NCBI GenBank assembly: GCA_964354255.1
Contig: CAYGYX010000001.1
Span: forward strand, 38,803-102,802
DNA: 64,000 bases
Origin: VGBK01 sp964354255
Lineage (GTDB): Bacteria > Actinomycetota > Acidimicrobiia > Spongiisociales > UBA11373
Reading direction: 5' to 3'
Of this stretch, positions 1 to 6,996 are shown piece after piece (position 1 is the stretch's first letter; each line of letters opens with the position of its first letter). Below the pieces are notes generated by a model, which made no database searches, was not told the origin of the DNA, and saw only the letters and a program-made list of their open reading frames with translations. Both the position numbers and the translations under genes were made by a program.

Positions 1-274
1 GCTTCTCGCCCTCGGAGGTCTCCCAGCTTCGCTGCTCCAGGCTGCCGACGACGATGACCCGCATCCCCTTCTGTAGGGACTCAGCGGCGTTCTCGGCCGC
101 CTCGCGCCACAGCGTCCCCCCGAAGAAGCTGGTCTCCTCCTGCCACTCGCCGTTGCGCTGGTATCGGCGGTTGACCGCCAGGCGGATACGGGCCATGGCC
201 ACCCCGGCCGGGGTGAACCGCAGTTCCGGATCCTCCACCAGGTTGCCGATGAGGGTCACATGATTCGCTGCCAT
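1..274 (-). CDS. ssb: Single-stranded DNA-binding protein Ssb (3' end cut by window edge)
   Basis: The first 91 residues are present and the C-terminus lies outside the window. The protein begins MAANHVTLIGNLVEDPELRF and carries the OB-fold features of bacterial SSB: a GN-DPELR segment, an F-LAVNRR-like strand and the WR--AENAAE-L-KG-RV-V-G helix-strand pair. SSB coats single-stranded DNA in replication, recombination and repair. It follows rpsF by 70 bases on the same strand, the usual rpsF-ssb-rpsR order. A purine-rich GAAGAAGAGAG segment precedes the ATG as ribosome-binding site. The acidic tail that binds partner proteins cannot be assessed. Confidence 0.93.
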   Translation of the reverse strand, partial: MAANHVTLIGNLVEDPELRFTPAGVAMARIRLAVNRRYQRNGEWQEETSFFGGTLWREAAENAAESLQKGMRVIVVGSLEQRSWETSEGEK

Positions 275-344
275 CTCGCTCTCTTCTTCTGACTCGTGTT
301 CTGGTGCTCCACCCTCATTGTGCAGGGCGGGTGTGACACCCCGG

Positions 345-629
345 CTAGTCCGGGCGGATGAACTTGTGCCGCAGGACATTGTCCGACAGCGAGAGGGCCC
401 GATCGAGGTCGTCGACCGCGTTCGTCTCTCCGCTGAAGGAAACCACGGCGTAGTAACCCTCGCTCAGATGCTTGATCTCGTAGGCGAGGCGGCGTTTGCC
501 CCAGAAGTCCGTCTGCTTGATCTCGGCTCCCCGCTCGGCCAAGGCCTTCTCGATCTGGGCAACCTCGGACCGAACGTCGGCTTCCGCCATCTCGGGCCGG
601 AAGATCGCAATCAGCTCATACGTGCGCAC
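345..629 (-). CDS. rpsF: 30S ribosomal protein bS6
   Basis: This 94-residue protein (VRTYELIAIFRPE...) matches bS6, which binds 16S rRNA together with bS18 in the platform of the small subunit. Family signs are the opening RTYEL-xI-RP strand, the central DFWGKRRLAYEIKHLSEGYY segment and the late LSDNVLRHKFIRPD. The GTG start was chosen because GGAGGTGG lies 6-13 bases upstream and the family begins here. The frame stays open upstream, but that extension has no family similarity and overlaps panB antisense to nothing known. It is followed by ssb, and the pair is probably co-transcribed from a promoter in the 82 bases upstream. Confidence 0.95.
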   Translation of the reverse strand: MRTYELIAIFRPEMAEADVRSEVAQIEKALAERGAEIKQTDFWGKRRLAYEIKHLSEGYYAVVSFSGETNAVDDLDRALSLSDNVLRHKFIRPD

Positions 630-711
630 GGCGCGCTCCACCTCCTTCGGACGCCCGCACCGACGCGGGCGGCCCCCGCCGGGGGGCAGGTCGGGGAAGG
701 CCGGCAGTCTA
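630..711 (-). promoter_or_regulatory. Probable rpsF promoter and structured leader
   Basis: On the minus strand a TAGACT hexamer (706-711) fits a -10 element; no convincing -35 is seen. The following 70-base leader has a CCCCC/GGGGG-type hairpin and a second perfect stem GCCCGC/GCGGGC with loop GTCGGT just before the GGAGG ribosome-binding site. bS6-bS18 operons in many bacteria are autoregulated through leader RNA, so a similar role is possible, but the known S6:S18 motif was not verified. Confidence 0.4.
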
Positions 712-790
712 CCGCGGCGCCAGCGGCTCGCGGAAGTGCGGCAACCGGGCGGCGTCGAACCGGGCACCGGCGGTGGCCGGGCCGGCCTGC

Positions 791-1231
791 TCAGCCACCT
801 CCGGGGAGCGAGGATGGGTCGAGCCGCAGGTCCTCTATGCCCGAGAAGCCGCCCGCCGGCGCCTCCAGCGCATAGCGGTAGGGACCGGCCGGCTGGTAGA
901 CGGGGCAGGGGTCGGCGGCGCAGGGGGCCATCTCCAGCAGGTCCACCAGCGACCCATCGGCCGCGAAGAAGGCGACGTCGAGCGCCAGCAGGGTGTCCTT
1001 CATCCAGAAGGCGGCGCGGCCGTCGGCGGGGAACACGAACAGCATGCCCCGCAACTCGCCCAGATCGACCACCCCCATGAGGCCCCGGGCGCGTTCGGCG
1101 GCATCGTAGGCCACCGCCACCGGCCATCTCTCGCTGCCGACGACCACCTCCCTCGTGACAAACCCGGGGAGGCCGCGCACGCCCCCGGAGCAGGCGGCCG
1201 CCAGCAGCACGACGGCGGCTAGCCGCCGGAT
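791..1231 (-). CDS. DUF192 family exported protein (start unclear)
   Basis: The mature part is a clear DUF192 domain: RARGLMGVVDLGELRGMLFVF, then AAFWMKDTLLALDVAFF, then a late PC--DPCP-Y-PAGPYRYALE-PAG-F. DUF192 proteins are small exported proteins of unsettled function. The frame opens with RIRRLAAVVLLAAACSGG, a positively charged and hydrophobic segment ending in a lipobox (LAAAC), so a lipoprotein is likely. No ATG, GTG or TTG sits in a sensible place: a GTG at 1210 would leave only six residues before the lipobox cysteine, and the next ATG upstream (1411) lies deep inside panB. The given start (codon ATC) marks where coding evidence begins. It overlaps the end of panB by about 13 bases, suggesting translational coupling. 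Confidence 0.75.
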   Translation of the reverse strand: MRRLAAVVLLAAACSGGVRGLPGFVTREVVVGSERWPVAVAYDAAERARGLMGVVDLGELRGMLFVFPADGRAAFWMKDTLLALDVAFFAADGSLVDLLEMAPCAADPCPVYQPAGPYRYALEAPAGGFSGIEDLRLDPSSLPGGG

Positions 1232-2073
1232 TCGCCCACCTCGGTGCGCAGGGCCCGTGCAACCTCTGCACGCATGGTGTACGACTCTTCCGCGGCAGGG
1301 AAGGCGCCGCTCTCCACATCGGCGAACCAGGCGGCCAGCGCGGCCACCGCGTCGTCGAAGAGGTGGGCGTAGGGGCGCACGAAGCGGGGGAGGCGCTCCT
1401 CGTGAAAGCACACCAGGTCGTGAAACACCAGCACCTGGCCGTCGGTCGCCGCGCCCGCCCCGATGCCGATGGTGGGCACGGAGACCACCCGGGTGATCAC
1501 CTCCGCCAGCACGTCCGGGACCCCCTCGAGCACCAGGCAGAAGATCCCGGCGGCATCGAGGGCACGGGCGTCCTCGACCAGGGTCCGCGCTGCCTCCAGA
1601 TCCTTTCCCTGCACCCGGTAGCCGCCCATCGCGTTCACCGACTGCGGGGTGAGGCCGAGGTGGCCCATAACCGGGATCTCGGCGGCAAGCACCGCCTCGA
1701 TCACGGGGACCCGCTTGCGCCCTCCCTCCAGCTTGACCGCCTCCGCCCCGCCTTCCCGCACGAACCGGCCGGCGTTGCGCACCGCCTCCTCAACCGACAC
1801 GTGATACGAGAGCCAGGGCATGTCCCCCACCACCAGCGCCCGCGGCCGCGCCCGGGCCACCGCCGCGCTGTGGTGGATCATCTCATCGAGAGTCACCTGC
1901 AGGGTGGTCGGGTGCCCCAGCACCACGTTGGCCAGCGAGTCGCCCACCAGGATGATGTCGGCCCCCGCCTTGTCGGCGATGCGAGCCGTGGGGTTGTCGT
2001 AGGCGGTGACCATCCTGAGCCTGGCCCCACCCTTGCGGGCACGCACCGCCGGCACGGTGACCTTGTCGCCCAT
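1219..2073 (-). CDS. panB: 3-methyl-2-oxobutanoate hydroxymethyltransferase
   Basis: PanB transfers a hydroxymethyl group from methylene-tetrahydrofolate to alpha-ketoisovalerate to make ketopantoate, the first committed step of pantothenate and CoA synthesis. The 284-residue product has the family length and motifs: MVTAYD, VGDSLANVVLGH-TT--VT--EM--H (Mg and ketoacid site), VGDMPW, VMGHLGLTPQSV, GGYRVQGK, and PTIGIGAGAATDGQVLVFHDL. The ATG at 2073 is preceded by GAAGGGAGCGG. A longer open frame upstream lacks family similarity. The stop overlaps the beginning of the DUF192 frame downstream. Confidence 0.96.
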   Translation of the reverse strand: MGDKVTVPAVRARKGGARLRMVTAYDNPTARIADKAGADIILVGDSLANVVLGHPTTLQVTLDEMIHHSAAVARARPRALVVGDMPWLSYHVSVEEAVRNAGRFVREGGAEAVKLEGGRKRVPVIEAVLAAEIPVMGHLGLTPQSVNAMGGYRVQGKDLEAARTLVEDARALDAAGIFCLVLEGVPDVLAEVITRVVSVPTIGIGAGAATDGQVLVFHDLVCFHEERLPRFVRPYAHLFDDAVAALAAWFADVESGAFPAAEESYTMRAEVARALRTEVGESGG

Positions 2074-2281
2074 CTCCGCTCCCTTCTCCCCGCCCGGGTC
2101 GGGTCGGGGGAACGCGCGTGGCAGTCCGTTGAAGCCCCACCGCGGGCCTCGGCCGCCCAACCGGTCGCCCGTGCCCCTGGAGGTGACCCGATTGTAGGTG
2201 CGGCTCTCCCGGCCGCCGGCTGGCAGGGGCCACGGCGGTGGCCTAGGGTCGGCCGGTCGGTACCACAGAAAGGACGGGACG

Positions 2282-2758
2282 ATGGCGCGCAAGGACATCA
2301 CCATGAGCCCCGAAGAGCTCCAGGCGTTCCTGGAGGAGGGCCGCACCCTCCTGGTGGCCTCCTTGCACCGCGACGGCCGCCCGCACCTGGTCCCCATGTG
2401 GTATGTCGTAGAAGACGGCAAAGTGGTCTTCCGCTCCTTCACCCGTTCCCAGAAGATCCTCAACCTCCAGCGCGACTCGCGCCTGAGCGTCCTGGTGGAG
2501 CAGGGGGAGGCCTACGCCGAACTGCAGGGGGTGATGATCGAGGGGCGGGCCCGCCTCGTCGACGACCCGGCCTACGTCCTCGCCCTCTACGGGAAGATGG
2601 CTGCCAAGTACGCCATGGTCGGCCCCGAGCCGAAGGTGCTCTCCCCGGGGGAACTCGAGGCTGCCTTCGGCCGCTTCGCCGCCAAGAACACGGCGGTGGT
2701 GGTCGAGCCGGTGCGGGTCACCTCCTGGGACCACACCAAGCTCGGTGGCGCCTACTAG
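2282..2758 (+). CDS. Pyridoxamine-phosphate-oxidase-like flavin/F420-binding oxidoreductase
   Basis: The 158-residue protein has the split beta-barrel pattern of the PNPOx-like superfamily: LLVASLHRDGRPHLVPMWYV near residues 25-45, then KVVFRS-TRSQKI-NLQRDSRLSVLVE, then a G-ARLVDDP strand. Actinobacterial members often use coenzyme F420 or FMN to reduce unsaturated or heterocyclic substrates. Cofactor and substrate cannot be fixed from sequence. The ATG at 2282 follows AAAGGACGG. The frame is open 28 codons upstream without recognisable content, so the internal ATG is preferred. The gene is divergent from panB and 33 bases before the acetyltransferase fusion gene. Confidence 0.85.
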   Translation: MARKDITMSPEELQAFLEEGRTLLVASLHRDGRPHLVPMWYVVEDGKVVFRSFTRSQKILNLQRDSRLSVLVEQGEAYAELQGVMIEGRARLVDDPAYVLALYGKMAAKYAMVGPEPKVLSPGELEAAFGRFAAKNTAVVVEPVRVTSWDHTKLGGAY

Positions 2759-2791
2759 GACGTCCGGCCCCGGCCGGGGGAGAATGTTCGG

Positions 2792-4096
2792 GTGCCGAGC
2801 GCCCTCACCCCCTTCGATGGCTTCGAACTCCGGGTGGTCACCCCGGCTGACCTGCCCCTCCTGGCCCAATGGCACGCCGACCCACAGGTGCACGAGTGGT
2901 GGGAAGGCCGGCCTCTTTCTGAGGAGGAGCTGCGCACCGAGTACGTCACCGGGAACGAGCCGATCACCCGCTGCCTGGTCTACCGGCAGGGCCGCCCCAT
3001 CGGCTACCTCCAGTTCTTTCGGTACGAGGTGGCGGCCTGGCGGACCGCCGTGGGCCTGGGGGAGGACGAGGACGCCTGGGGGATCGACCTGTTCATCGCC
3101 GACCGGGCGGACCGGGGCCGTGGCTTGGGCACCCGCCTACTGGCCGGGACCGTCGCCCGGCTGGCGGAGGAGCGTGGCACCTCACTGGTTCTCATCGATC
3201 CCCACGTCGACAACCCCCGCGCCATCGCCTGCTACCGGAAGGCCGGGTTTCTGCCTCGCGCAGTGCTCCCGGCGCACGAGGAACGGGCCGGGGTTCTCCG
3301 GGACGCCCTGCTGATGGCATGGCACCCGCCGGGCGGTGCGCGTCTTGCCGAACCAGCGGCGGAGGGGCAGGCTGTGACCCGCATGACCACCGGCCCTCAC
3401 ACCACCGAGTCCCCGGCCGCGCCTTACCCGCGGCTCGATCGCTTCCGCCGGGTGGCCCGCTGGATCACCCTCGCCTCCATCTTCCTCAACGCGCTGCTCG
3501 GCATCTGGGCGGTGGCGGGCAGCCTGGGCGAGGTGGAATCGCGCATCCTGTTCACCTCACTGCTGATCACCGCCTGTGGGGCGGTAGCGGTGGCCTGCAG
3601 CGTTGCCATCCCGGAAGGCCGCCTGGGCCCCCTCCCCGTCGCCGGCATAGTCGCCACCGTCGCCGGCTTCTCCCTGCTGATCGCCTCCCTCTGGGAGAAC
3701 TTCCATACCTATCCCCTGTGGCGGACGGGAGCCACCCTGGTGATAGTGGCGGTGGGCGCGGCCTACGCCTCGCTGCTCTCCGGCGTGCACCTCCAGGGCC
3801 GCTACCACCGGCTGGTGCCCACCGCCTTCGTGCTGGCCGCAGCCGCCGGCGCCTTCCTGATTGCCGTCGTCTGGGGGTACGACCCGGGAGACTCCTGGCG
3901 CCTCTTCGGCATCGCCGCCGTGCTGCTGGGGGCGATCACCATCGCCGCCCCCATCGCCGCCCGCCTCCGGCCGACCCGGGAAGGGCCCCCTCCGGTACGC
4001 CACTGCCCATACTGCGCCCAGGCGATCAGCGACGCCAGGGAGCGCGCCACGAGCTGCCCTTCTTGCGGGCGGCGCTTCCGCGTGATCGGCCGCTGA
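2792..4096 (+). CDS. AAC(6')-like GNAT acetyltransferase fused to a membrane domain and zinc ribbon
   Basis: This single open frame of 434 residues joins two parts. Residues about 8-180 form a GNAT domain closest in pattern to aminoglycoside 6'-N-acetyltransferases: HEWW early, G-PIGYLQFFRY, then WGIDLFIADRADRGRGLGTRLL (acetyl-CoA loop) and DNPRAIACYRKAGF. Residues about 225-400 contain around six hydrophobic membrane segments. The last 35 residues hold a zinc ribbon (HCPYC...SCPSCGRRF). A GTG at 3374, in the same frame and preceded by GGAGGGG, could start the membrane part as a separate protein. No stop separates the halves. Substrate is unknown; antibiotic acetylation is only a possibility. 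The start is GTG behind GGGGGAGAA. Confidence 0.8.
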   Translation: MPSALTPFDGFELRVVTPADLPLLAQWHADPQVHEWWEGRPLSEEELRTEYVTGNEPITRCLVYRQGRPIGYLQFFRYEVAAWRTAVGLGEDEDAWGIDLFIADRADRGRGLGTRLLAGTVARLAEERGTSLVLIDPHVDNPRAIACYRKAGFLPRAVLPAHEERAGVLRDALLMAWHPPGGARLAEPAAEGQAVTRMTTGPHTTESPAAPYPRLDRFRRVARWITLASIFLNALLGIWAVAGSLGEVESRILFTSLLITACGAVAVACSVAIPEGRLGPLPVAGIVATVAGFSLLIASLWENFHTYPLWRTGATLVIVAVGAAYASLLSGVHLQGRYHRLVPTAFVLAAAAGAFLIAVVWGYDPGDSWRLFGIAAVLLGAITIAAPIAARLRPTREGPPPVRHCPYCAQAISDARERATSCPSCGRRFRVIGR

Positions 4097-4102
4097 CCTC
4101 CC

Positions 4103-4864
4103 TCAGCCGAGGCGCTCCCTGAGCCAGGCGATATCGGCCGCCTGGGAGCCGTCCTCGTCGGGTGTCTCCACCACCACGGTCGTCGCCGCCGCCACCACCA
4201 CCGCCACCAGCAGGTCCGGCGGGATCTCGCCCCGCCCGAGATTGGCATGGCGATCCCGGCGGCTGCCCGCCGGGTCGCGTGAGTCGTTGCAGTGCACCAG
4301 GTCGATGCCTCCGACGGCAGCCCGCACCCGTTCGACCACCGTCGCCAGGTCCTCCCCCGCCGCCCAGGCGTGGCAGGTGTCCAGGCACATCCCCACCCCA
4401 AGATGGCCGATCTCCTCCCACAGGCGTCCCAGGCGGGCGATCTCGCGCAGCACGGCGTTGCCCCCGCCGGCGGTGTTCTCCAGCAGGACGGGGACCCGGC
4501 GCTCGACCACCTCCAACGCCTTTCGCCAGCGCTCCACTCCGGTACCGGCCTCCTCATCGTCGCCCACGTGCCCGGCGTGCACCACCACCCCGGCTGCGCC
4601 GACTGCCGCCGCCGCCTCCAGGGTGTCGGCCAGGATGTTGCGGGAGGGGATGCGCACCCGGTTGTTGGGCGAGGCCACATTGATCAGATAGGGAGCGTGC
4701 ACGTAGATGGGGAACGGCGCGGCCCGCAGTTCGGCCGCGTCGGGCCGGGGCGCCGGCTTGCGCCAGGACTGCGGATTGGACAGGAAGACCTGCACCACCT
4801 CGGCACCCACGGCGACGGCTTCCTCGAGCGGGTGCACGCTGGGGACGTGCGCGCCGATCAGCAT
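4103..4864 (-). CDS. nfo: Endonuclease IV (AP endonuclease)
   Basis: Endonuclease IV cleaves DNA 5' of abasic sites in base excision repair using three zinc ions. The 253-residue TIM-barrel protein shows the family metal-site motifs in order: GAHVPS, VVQVFLSNPQSW, YVHAPYLINVASP, VVVHAGHVGDDEEAG, LLENTAGGGNA, GMCLDTCHAWAAG, LVHCNDSRDPAGSRRDRHANLG and VVVETPDEDG. The ATG at 4864 gives the family's MLIGAHV-type beginning. It lies 5 bases downstream of the small membrane-protein gene on the same strand and probably shares its operon with pyrE. It converges on the acetyltransferase fusion gene, with 6 bases between stops. Confidence 0.94.
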   Translation of the reverse strand: MLIGAHVPSVHPLEEAVAVGAEVVQVFLSNPQSWRKPAPRPDAAELRAAPFPIYVHAPYLINVASPNNRVRIPSRNILADTLEAAAAVGAAGVVVHAGHVGDDEEAGTGVERWRKALEVVERRVPVLLENTAGGGNAVLREIARLGRLWEEIGHLGVGMCLDTCHAWAAGEDLATVVERVRAAVGGIDLVHCNDSRDPAGSRRDRHANLGRGEIPPDLLVAVVVAAATTVVVETPDEDGSQAADIAWLRERLG

Positions 4865-4869
4865 GGCGG

Positions 4870-5481
4870 CTACCCGTAGGCTTCCCAGTGGCGGAAGCCG
4901 GTGACGTACCCCTCGACCAGGGCCGCCACCTCGTGGGCGGGCCGATCCCATTCCCCGGCGAACAGGTGCAGCCAGGGAGGCTCGGCAACGGCGCCGCGCG
5001 GGCCGGGTGGCACCCGCTCGGGCGAGTGGAGACGCAGCGACAGCACCGGCACCTCGCCGGCTTCGTCGGCGCGCAGGCCGGAGCGCACCTCGGCTATCTC
5101 CTCCCAGGCCAGCCGCAGGGGGGCCCGCCGCCGCCGGTCCAGCCACAGAGAGACCCCTTCGGAGTCGGCGGCGAGCAGCCGACGGGGCGCCGCCAGACCG
5201 ACGAAGGCCCAGACGATCGACGCGGAGCCGGCCCCGAGCAGCACCACCCCCCAGCCGACATCGCGCCGCCGCTGCGCCCGGCCGGTCTCGGTGTAGACCT
5301 GCACGGTCTCCTCCACGACCGACCCATCGGCGCCCTCCACCCGGCGAGTCGCCTGAGTGGTCTCCGGGTGGGGGTAGAAGCGGTAGGACAGGAGCATGTC
5401 CACGGCCAGCAGGATCATGGGCACCGCCACCAGGGCATAGCCCAGCAAGCGCAGCGGGGAACGAGTCACCCGGACGATCAC
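4870..5481 (-). CDS. Two-helix membrane protein of unknown function
   Basis: No family was recognised. The 203-residue protein has a short basic N-terminus, a membrane segment at about 11-33 (LLGYALVAVPMILLAVDMLL), an external or loop region with YPHPETTQATRRVEG and two more short stretches, a second hydrophobic segment at about 74-98 and a soluble C-terminal half with WLDRRRRAPLRLAWEEIAEVRSGL, resembling PH-like domains of actinobacterial membrane proteins. The GTG start overlaps the pyrE stop (GTGA), so translation is probably coupled to pyrE. A link to pyrimidine metabolism is not implied by the sequence. Confidence 0.72.
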   Translation of the reverse strand: MIVRVTRSPLRLLGYALVAVPMILLAVDMLLSYRFYPHPETTQATRRVEGADGSVVEETVQVYTETGRAQRRRDVGWGVVLLGAGSASIVWAFVGLAAPRRLLAADSEGVSLWLDRRRRAPLRLAWEEIAEVRSGLRADEAGEVPVLSLRLHSPERVPPGPRGAVAEPPWLHLFAGEWDRPAHEVAALVEGYVTGFRHWEAYG

Positions 5482-6017
5482 GGCCCCACCCCCAGGTCGG
5501 CCGGGAGGAGCAGCGCCCGGTAGGGGATCCCCCGTTCGGCGAAGGCTTCGGCCACCCGGCCGCCGCTGCGGTCCACCAGGATGACCCCCTGCACGACGGT
5601 GATGCCCTCGGCGGCCAGCACGTCCACTGCCTCGATAAGCGACCCGCCGGTGGTGGTCGTGTCCTCCACCACCGCCACCCGGTCCTCCGGGCCCACCGGC
5701 CCCACCAGCCTCCCCCCGAGTCCGTGCTCCTTGGCCCGGGCGCGGATCGAGAAGGCCTTCAGGGAACGCCCCTCTCCGGCAGCGACCACCGCGGTAGCCA
5801 CCGCGACGGGGTCGGCGCCCTGGGTGGGGCCGCCCAGTGCCGTCACCGCGGGATCGAGGACACCGAGCACCGCGGCCGCCACCAGTCGCGCTCCCTCCCC
5901 CGAGAAGGTGGTACTCCGCGCATCCACATACCAGGCTGAGCGGGCCCCCGAACGGAGCGTGAACTCGCCGGTGCGCAGCGCGTGGCGGCGGAGGTGGTCG
6001 GCCAGAGCCTGGTGCAC
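5478..6017 (-). CDS. pyrE: Orotate phosphoribosyltransferase
   Basis: PyrE makes orotidine monophosphate from orotate and PRPP in de novo pyrimidine synthesis. At 179 residues it has the expected size. The PRPP-binding motif VAVVEDTTTTGGSLIEAV lies near residues 111-128. The N-terminal half has the substrate-side features F-LRSGARSAWYVD and GGPTQGADPVA. The GTG at 6017 gives a family-like MHQALADHLRRHA start. It is followed with a four-base overlap by a membrane-protein gene and then nfo; no other pyr genes are nearby. Confidence 0.92.
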   Translation of the reverse strand: MHQALADHLRRHALRTGEFTLRSGARSAWYVDARSTTFSGEGARLVAAAVLGVLDPAVTALGGPTQGADPVAVATAVVAAGEGRSLKAFSIRARAKEHGLGGRLVGPVGPEDRVAVVEDTTTTGGSLIEAVDVLAAEGITVVQGVILVDRSGGRVAEAFAERGIPYRALLLPADLGVGP

Positions 6018-6056
6018 GCGCCCACTGTAAGCACCACGCGACCGCGCGACCGCCGG

Positions 6057-6839
6057 TCAGCGCCCGAAGCGCCGGTTGCGCCGCGTGAAGTCGCGCAGGG
6101 CCCGCAGGAAGTCCACCCGGCGGAAGGCCGGCCAGTAGACGTCCACAAAGGAGTACTCGGCGTAGGCCGCCTGCCAGAGCAGGAAACCGGAGAGGCGCGA
6201 TTCCCCGCTGGTGCGGATCACCAGGTCGGGGTCGGGGAGGTCGGCCGTGTAGAGGTGGCCGGCCAGGGAGTCGGCGTCGATGTGCTCGGGTAGCTCGGCG
6301 GCGGCCAGGCCCTCGGCGGCCAGCTTCCCCACCAGGTCCTTCACCGCGTCCACGATCTCCTGCCGGCCCCCGTAGGCCAGGGCGATGGTGAGGCGGCGAT
6401 CACCGTCGGGAGACCGCTCCGCCAGACGACGGGCGGCGTTGCGCAGCCCGTCGGGCAGGAGGTCGATGCTGCCGATCGTCCTGATGCGCAGCCCCGCCGC
6501 CGCCGGCTCCCCCGGGAGGCGCTCGAAGAGGTCGGTGAGCACCTCGAAGTAGGGCAGCAGCTCGCCGCTCGGGCGGGACAGGTTCTCCTTGGAGAGCAGC
6601 CAGCAGGTGACCGCCGGGACCTCAAGCTGGCGGCACCACCCGAGGAACTCCACGAACTTGTCCATCCCGGCCCGGTAGGAGGTGGTGTAGTCGGGCAAGC
6701 CCGCCGCCCGAGCGTAGCGCCGGTGGCCGTCGTGGATGACCCCGACGTGGCGGGGCAGCTGGGACCGGTCCAGGGAGCGGAGCAGCCGCTCCTCATAGAG
6801 CCGGTAGAGGGGCCGGCGGAACGTATCGCCGAGGTTCAA
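6057..6839 (-). CDS. uppS: Isoprenyl (cis-prenyl) transferase, UppS family
   Basis: The 260-residue protein belongs to the cis-prenyltransferases that extend allylic diphosphates with isopentenyl diphosphate to make polyprenyl carriers for cell-wall synthesis. Family motifs are VTCWLLSKENLSRP, TIALAYGGRQEIVDAV, DPDLVIRTSGESRLSGFLLWQ and AYAEYSFVDVYWP. The catalytic Asp motif reads IHDGHRRYAR (Asp37) where most members have MDGN(G/R)RWA, so the Asn is His39. The TTG at 6839 was chosen because AAGGAG lies four bases upstream; a GTG at 6887 adds 16 residues without similarity. Product chain length cannot be read from sequence; actinobacteria often carry a short-chain paralogue. Confidence 0.86.
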   Translation of the reverse strand: MNLGDTFRRPLYRLYEERLLRSLDRSQLPRHVGVIHDGHRRYARAAGLPDYTTSYRAGMDKFVEFLGWCRQLEVPAVTCWLLSKENLSRPSGELLPYFEVLTDLFERLPGEPAAAGLRIRTIGSIDLLPDGLRNAARRLAERSPDGDRRLTIALAYGGRQEIVDAVKDLVGKLAAEGLAAAELPEHIDADSLAGHLYTADLPDPDLVIRTSGESRLSGFLLWQAAYAEYSFVDVYWPAFRRVDFLRALRDFTRRNRRFGR

Positions 6840-6996
6840 TTGACTCCTTGCGGGAACCACCGTGATGTTACGGCCGACGCGGTGCACCGGGCTCGCACCG
6901 CCCTGTGATCGGCCTCAGCGTCCGTGGAGTGAAGGAGTTCGGAGGCCCCCACCCCAGGTCCCTTACCTCCACAGGATGCCTACCCTCCTGCCCGCC

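Noticed and set aside
2792..3320. Call as an aminoglycoside resistance gene
   Set aside because: The GNAT pattern is similar but substrate cannot be read from sequence, and the fusion context is unlike known resistance genes.
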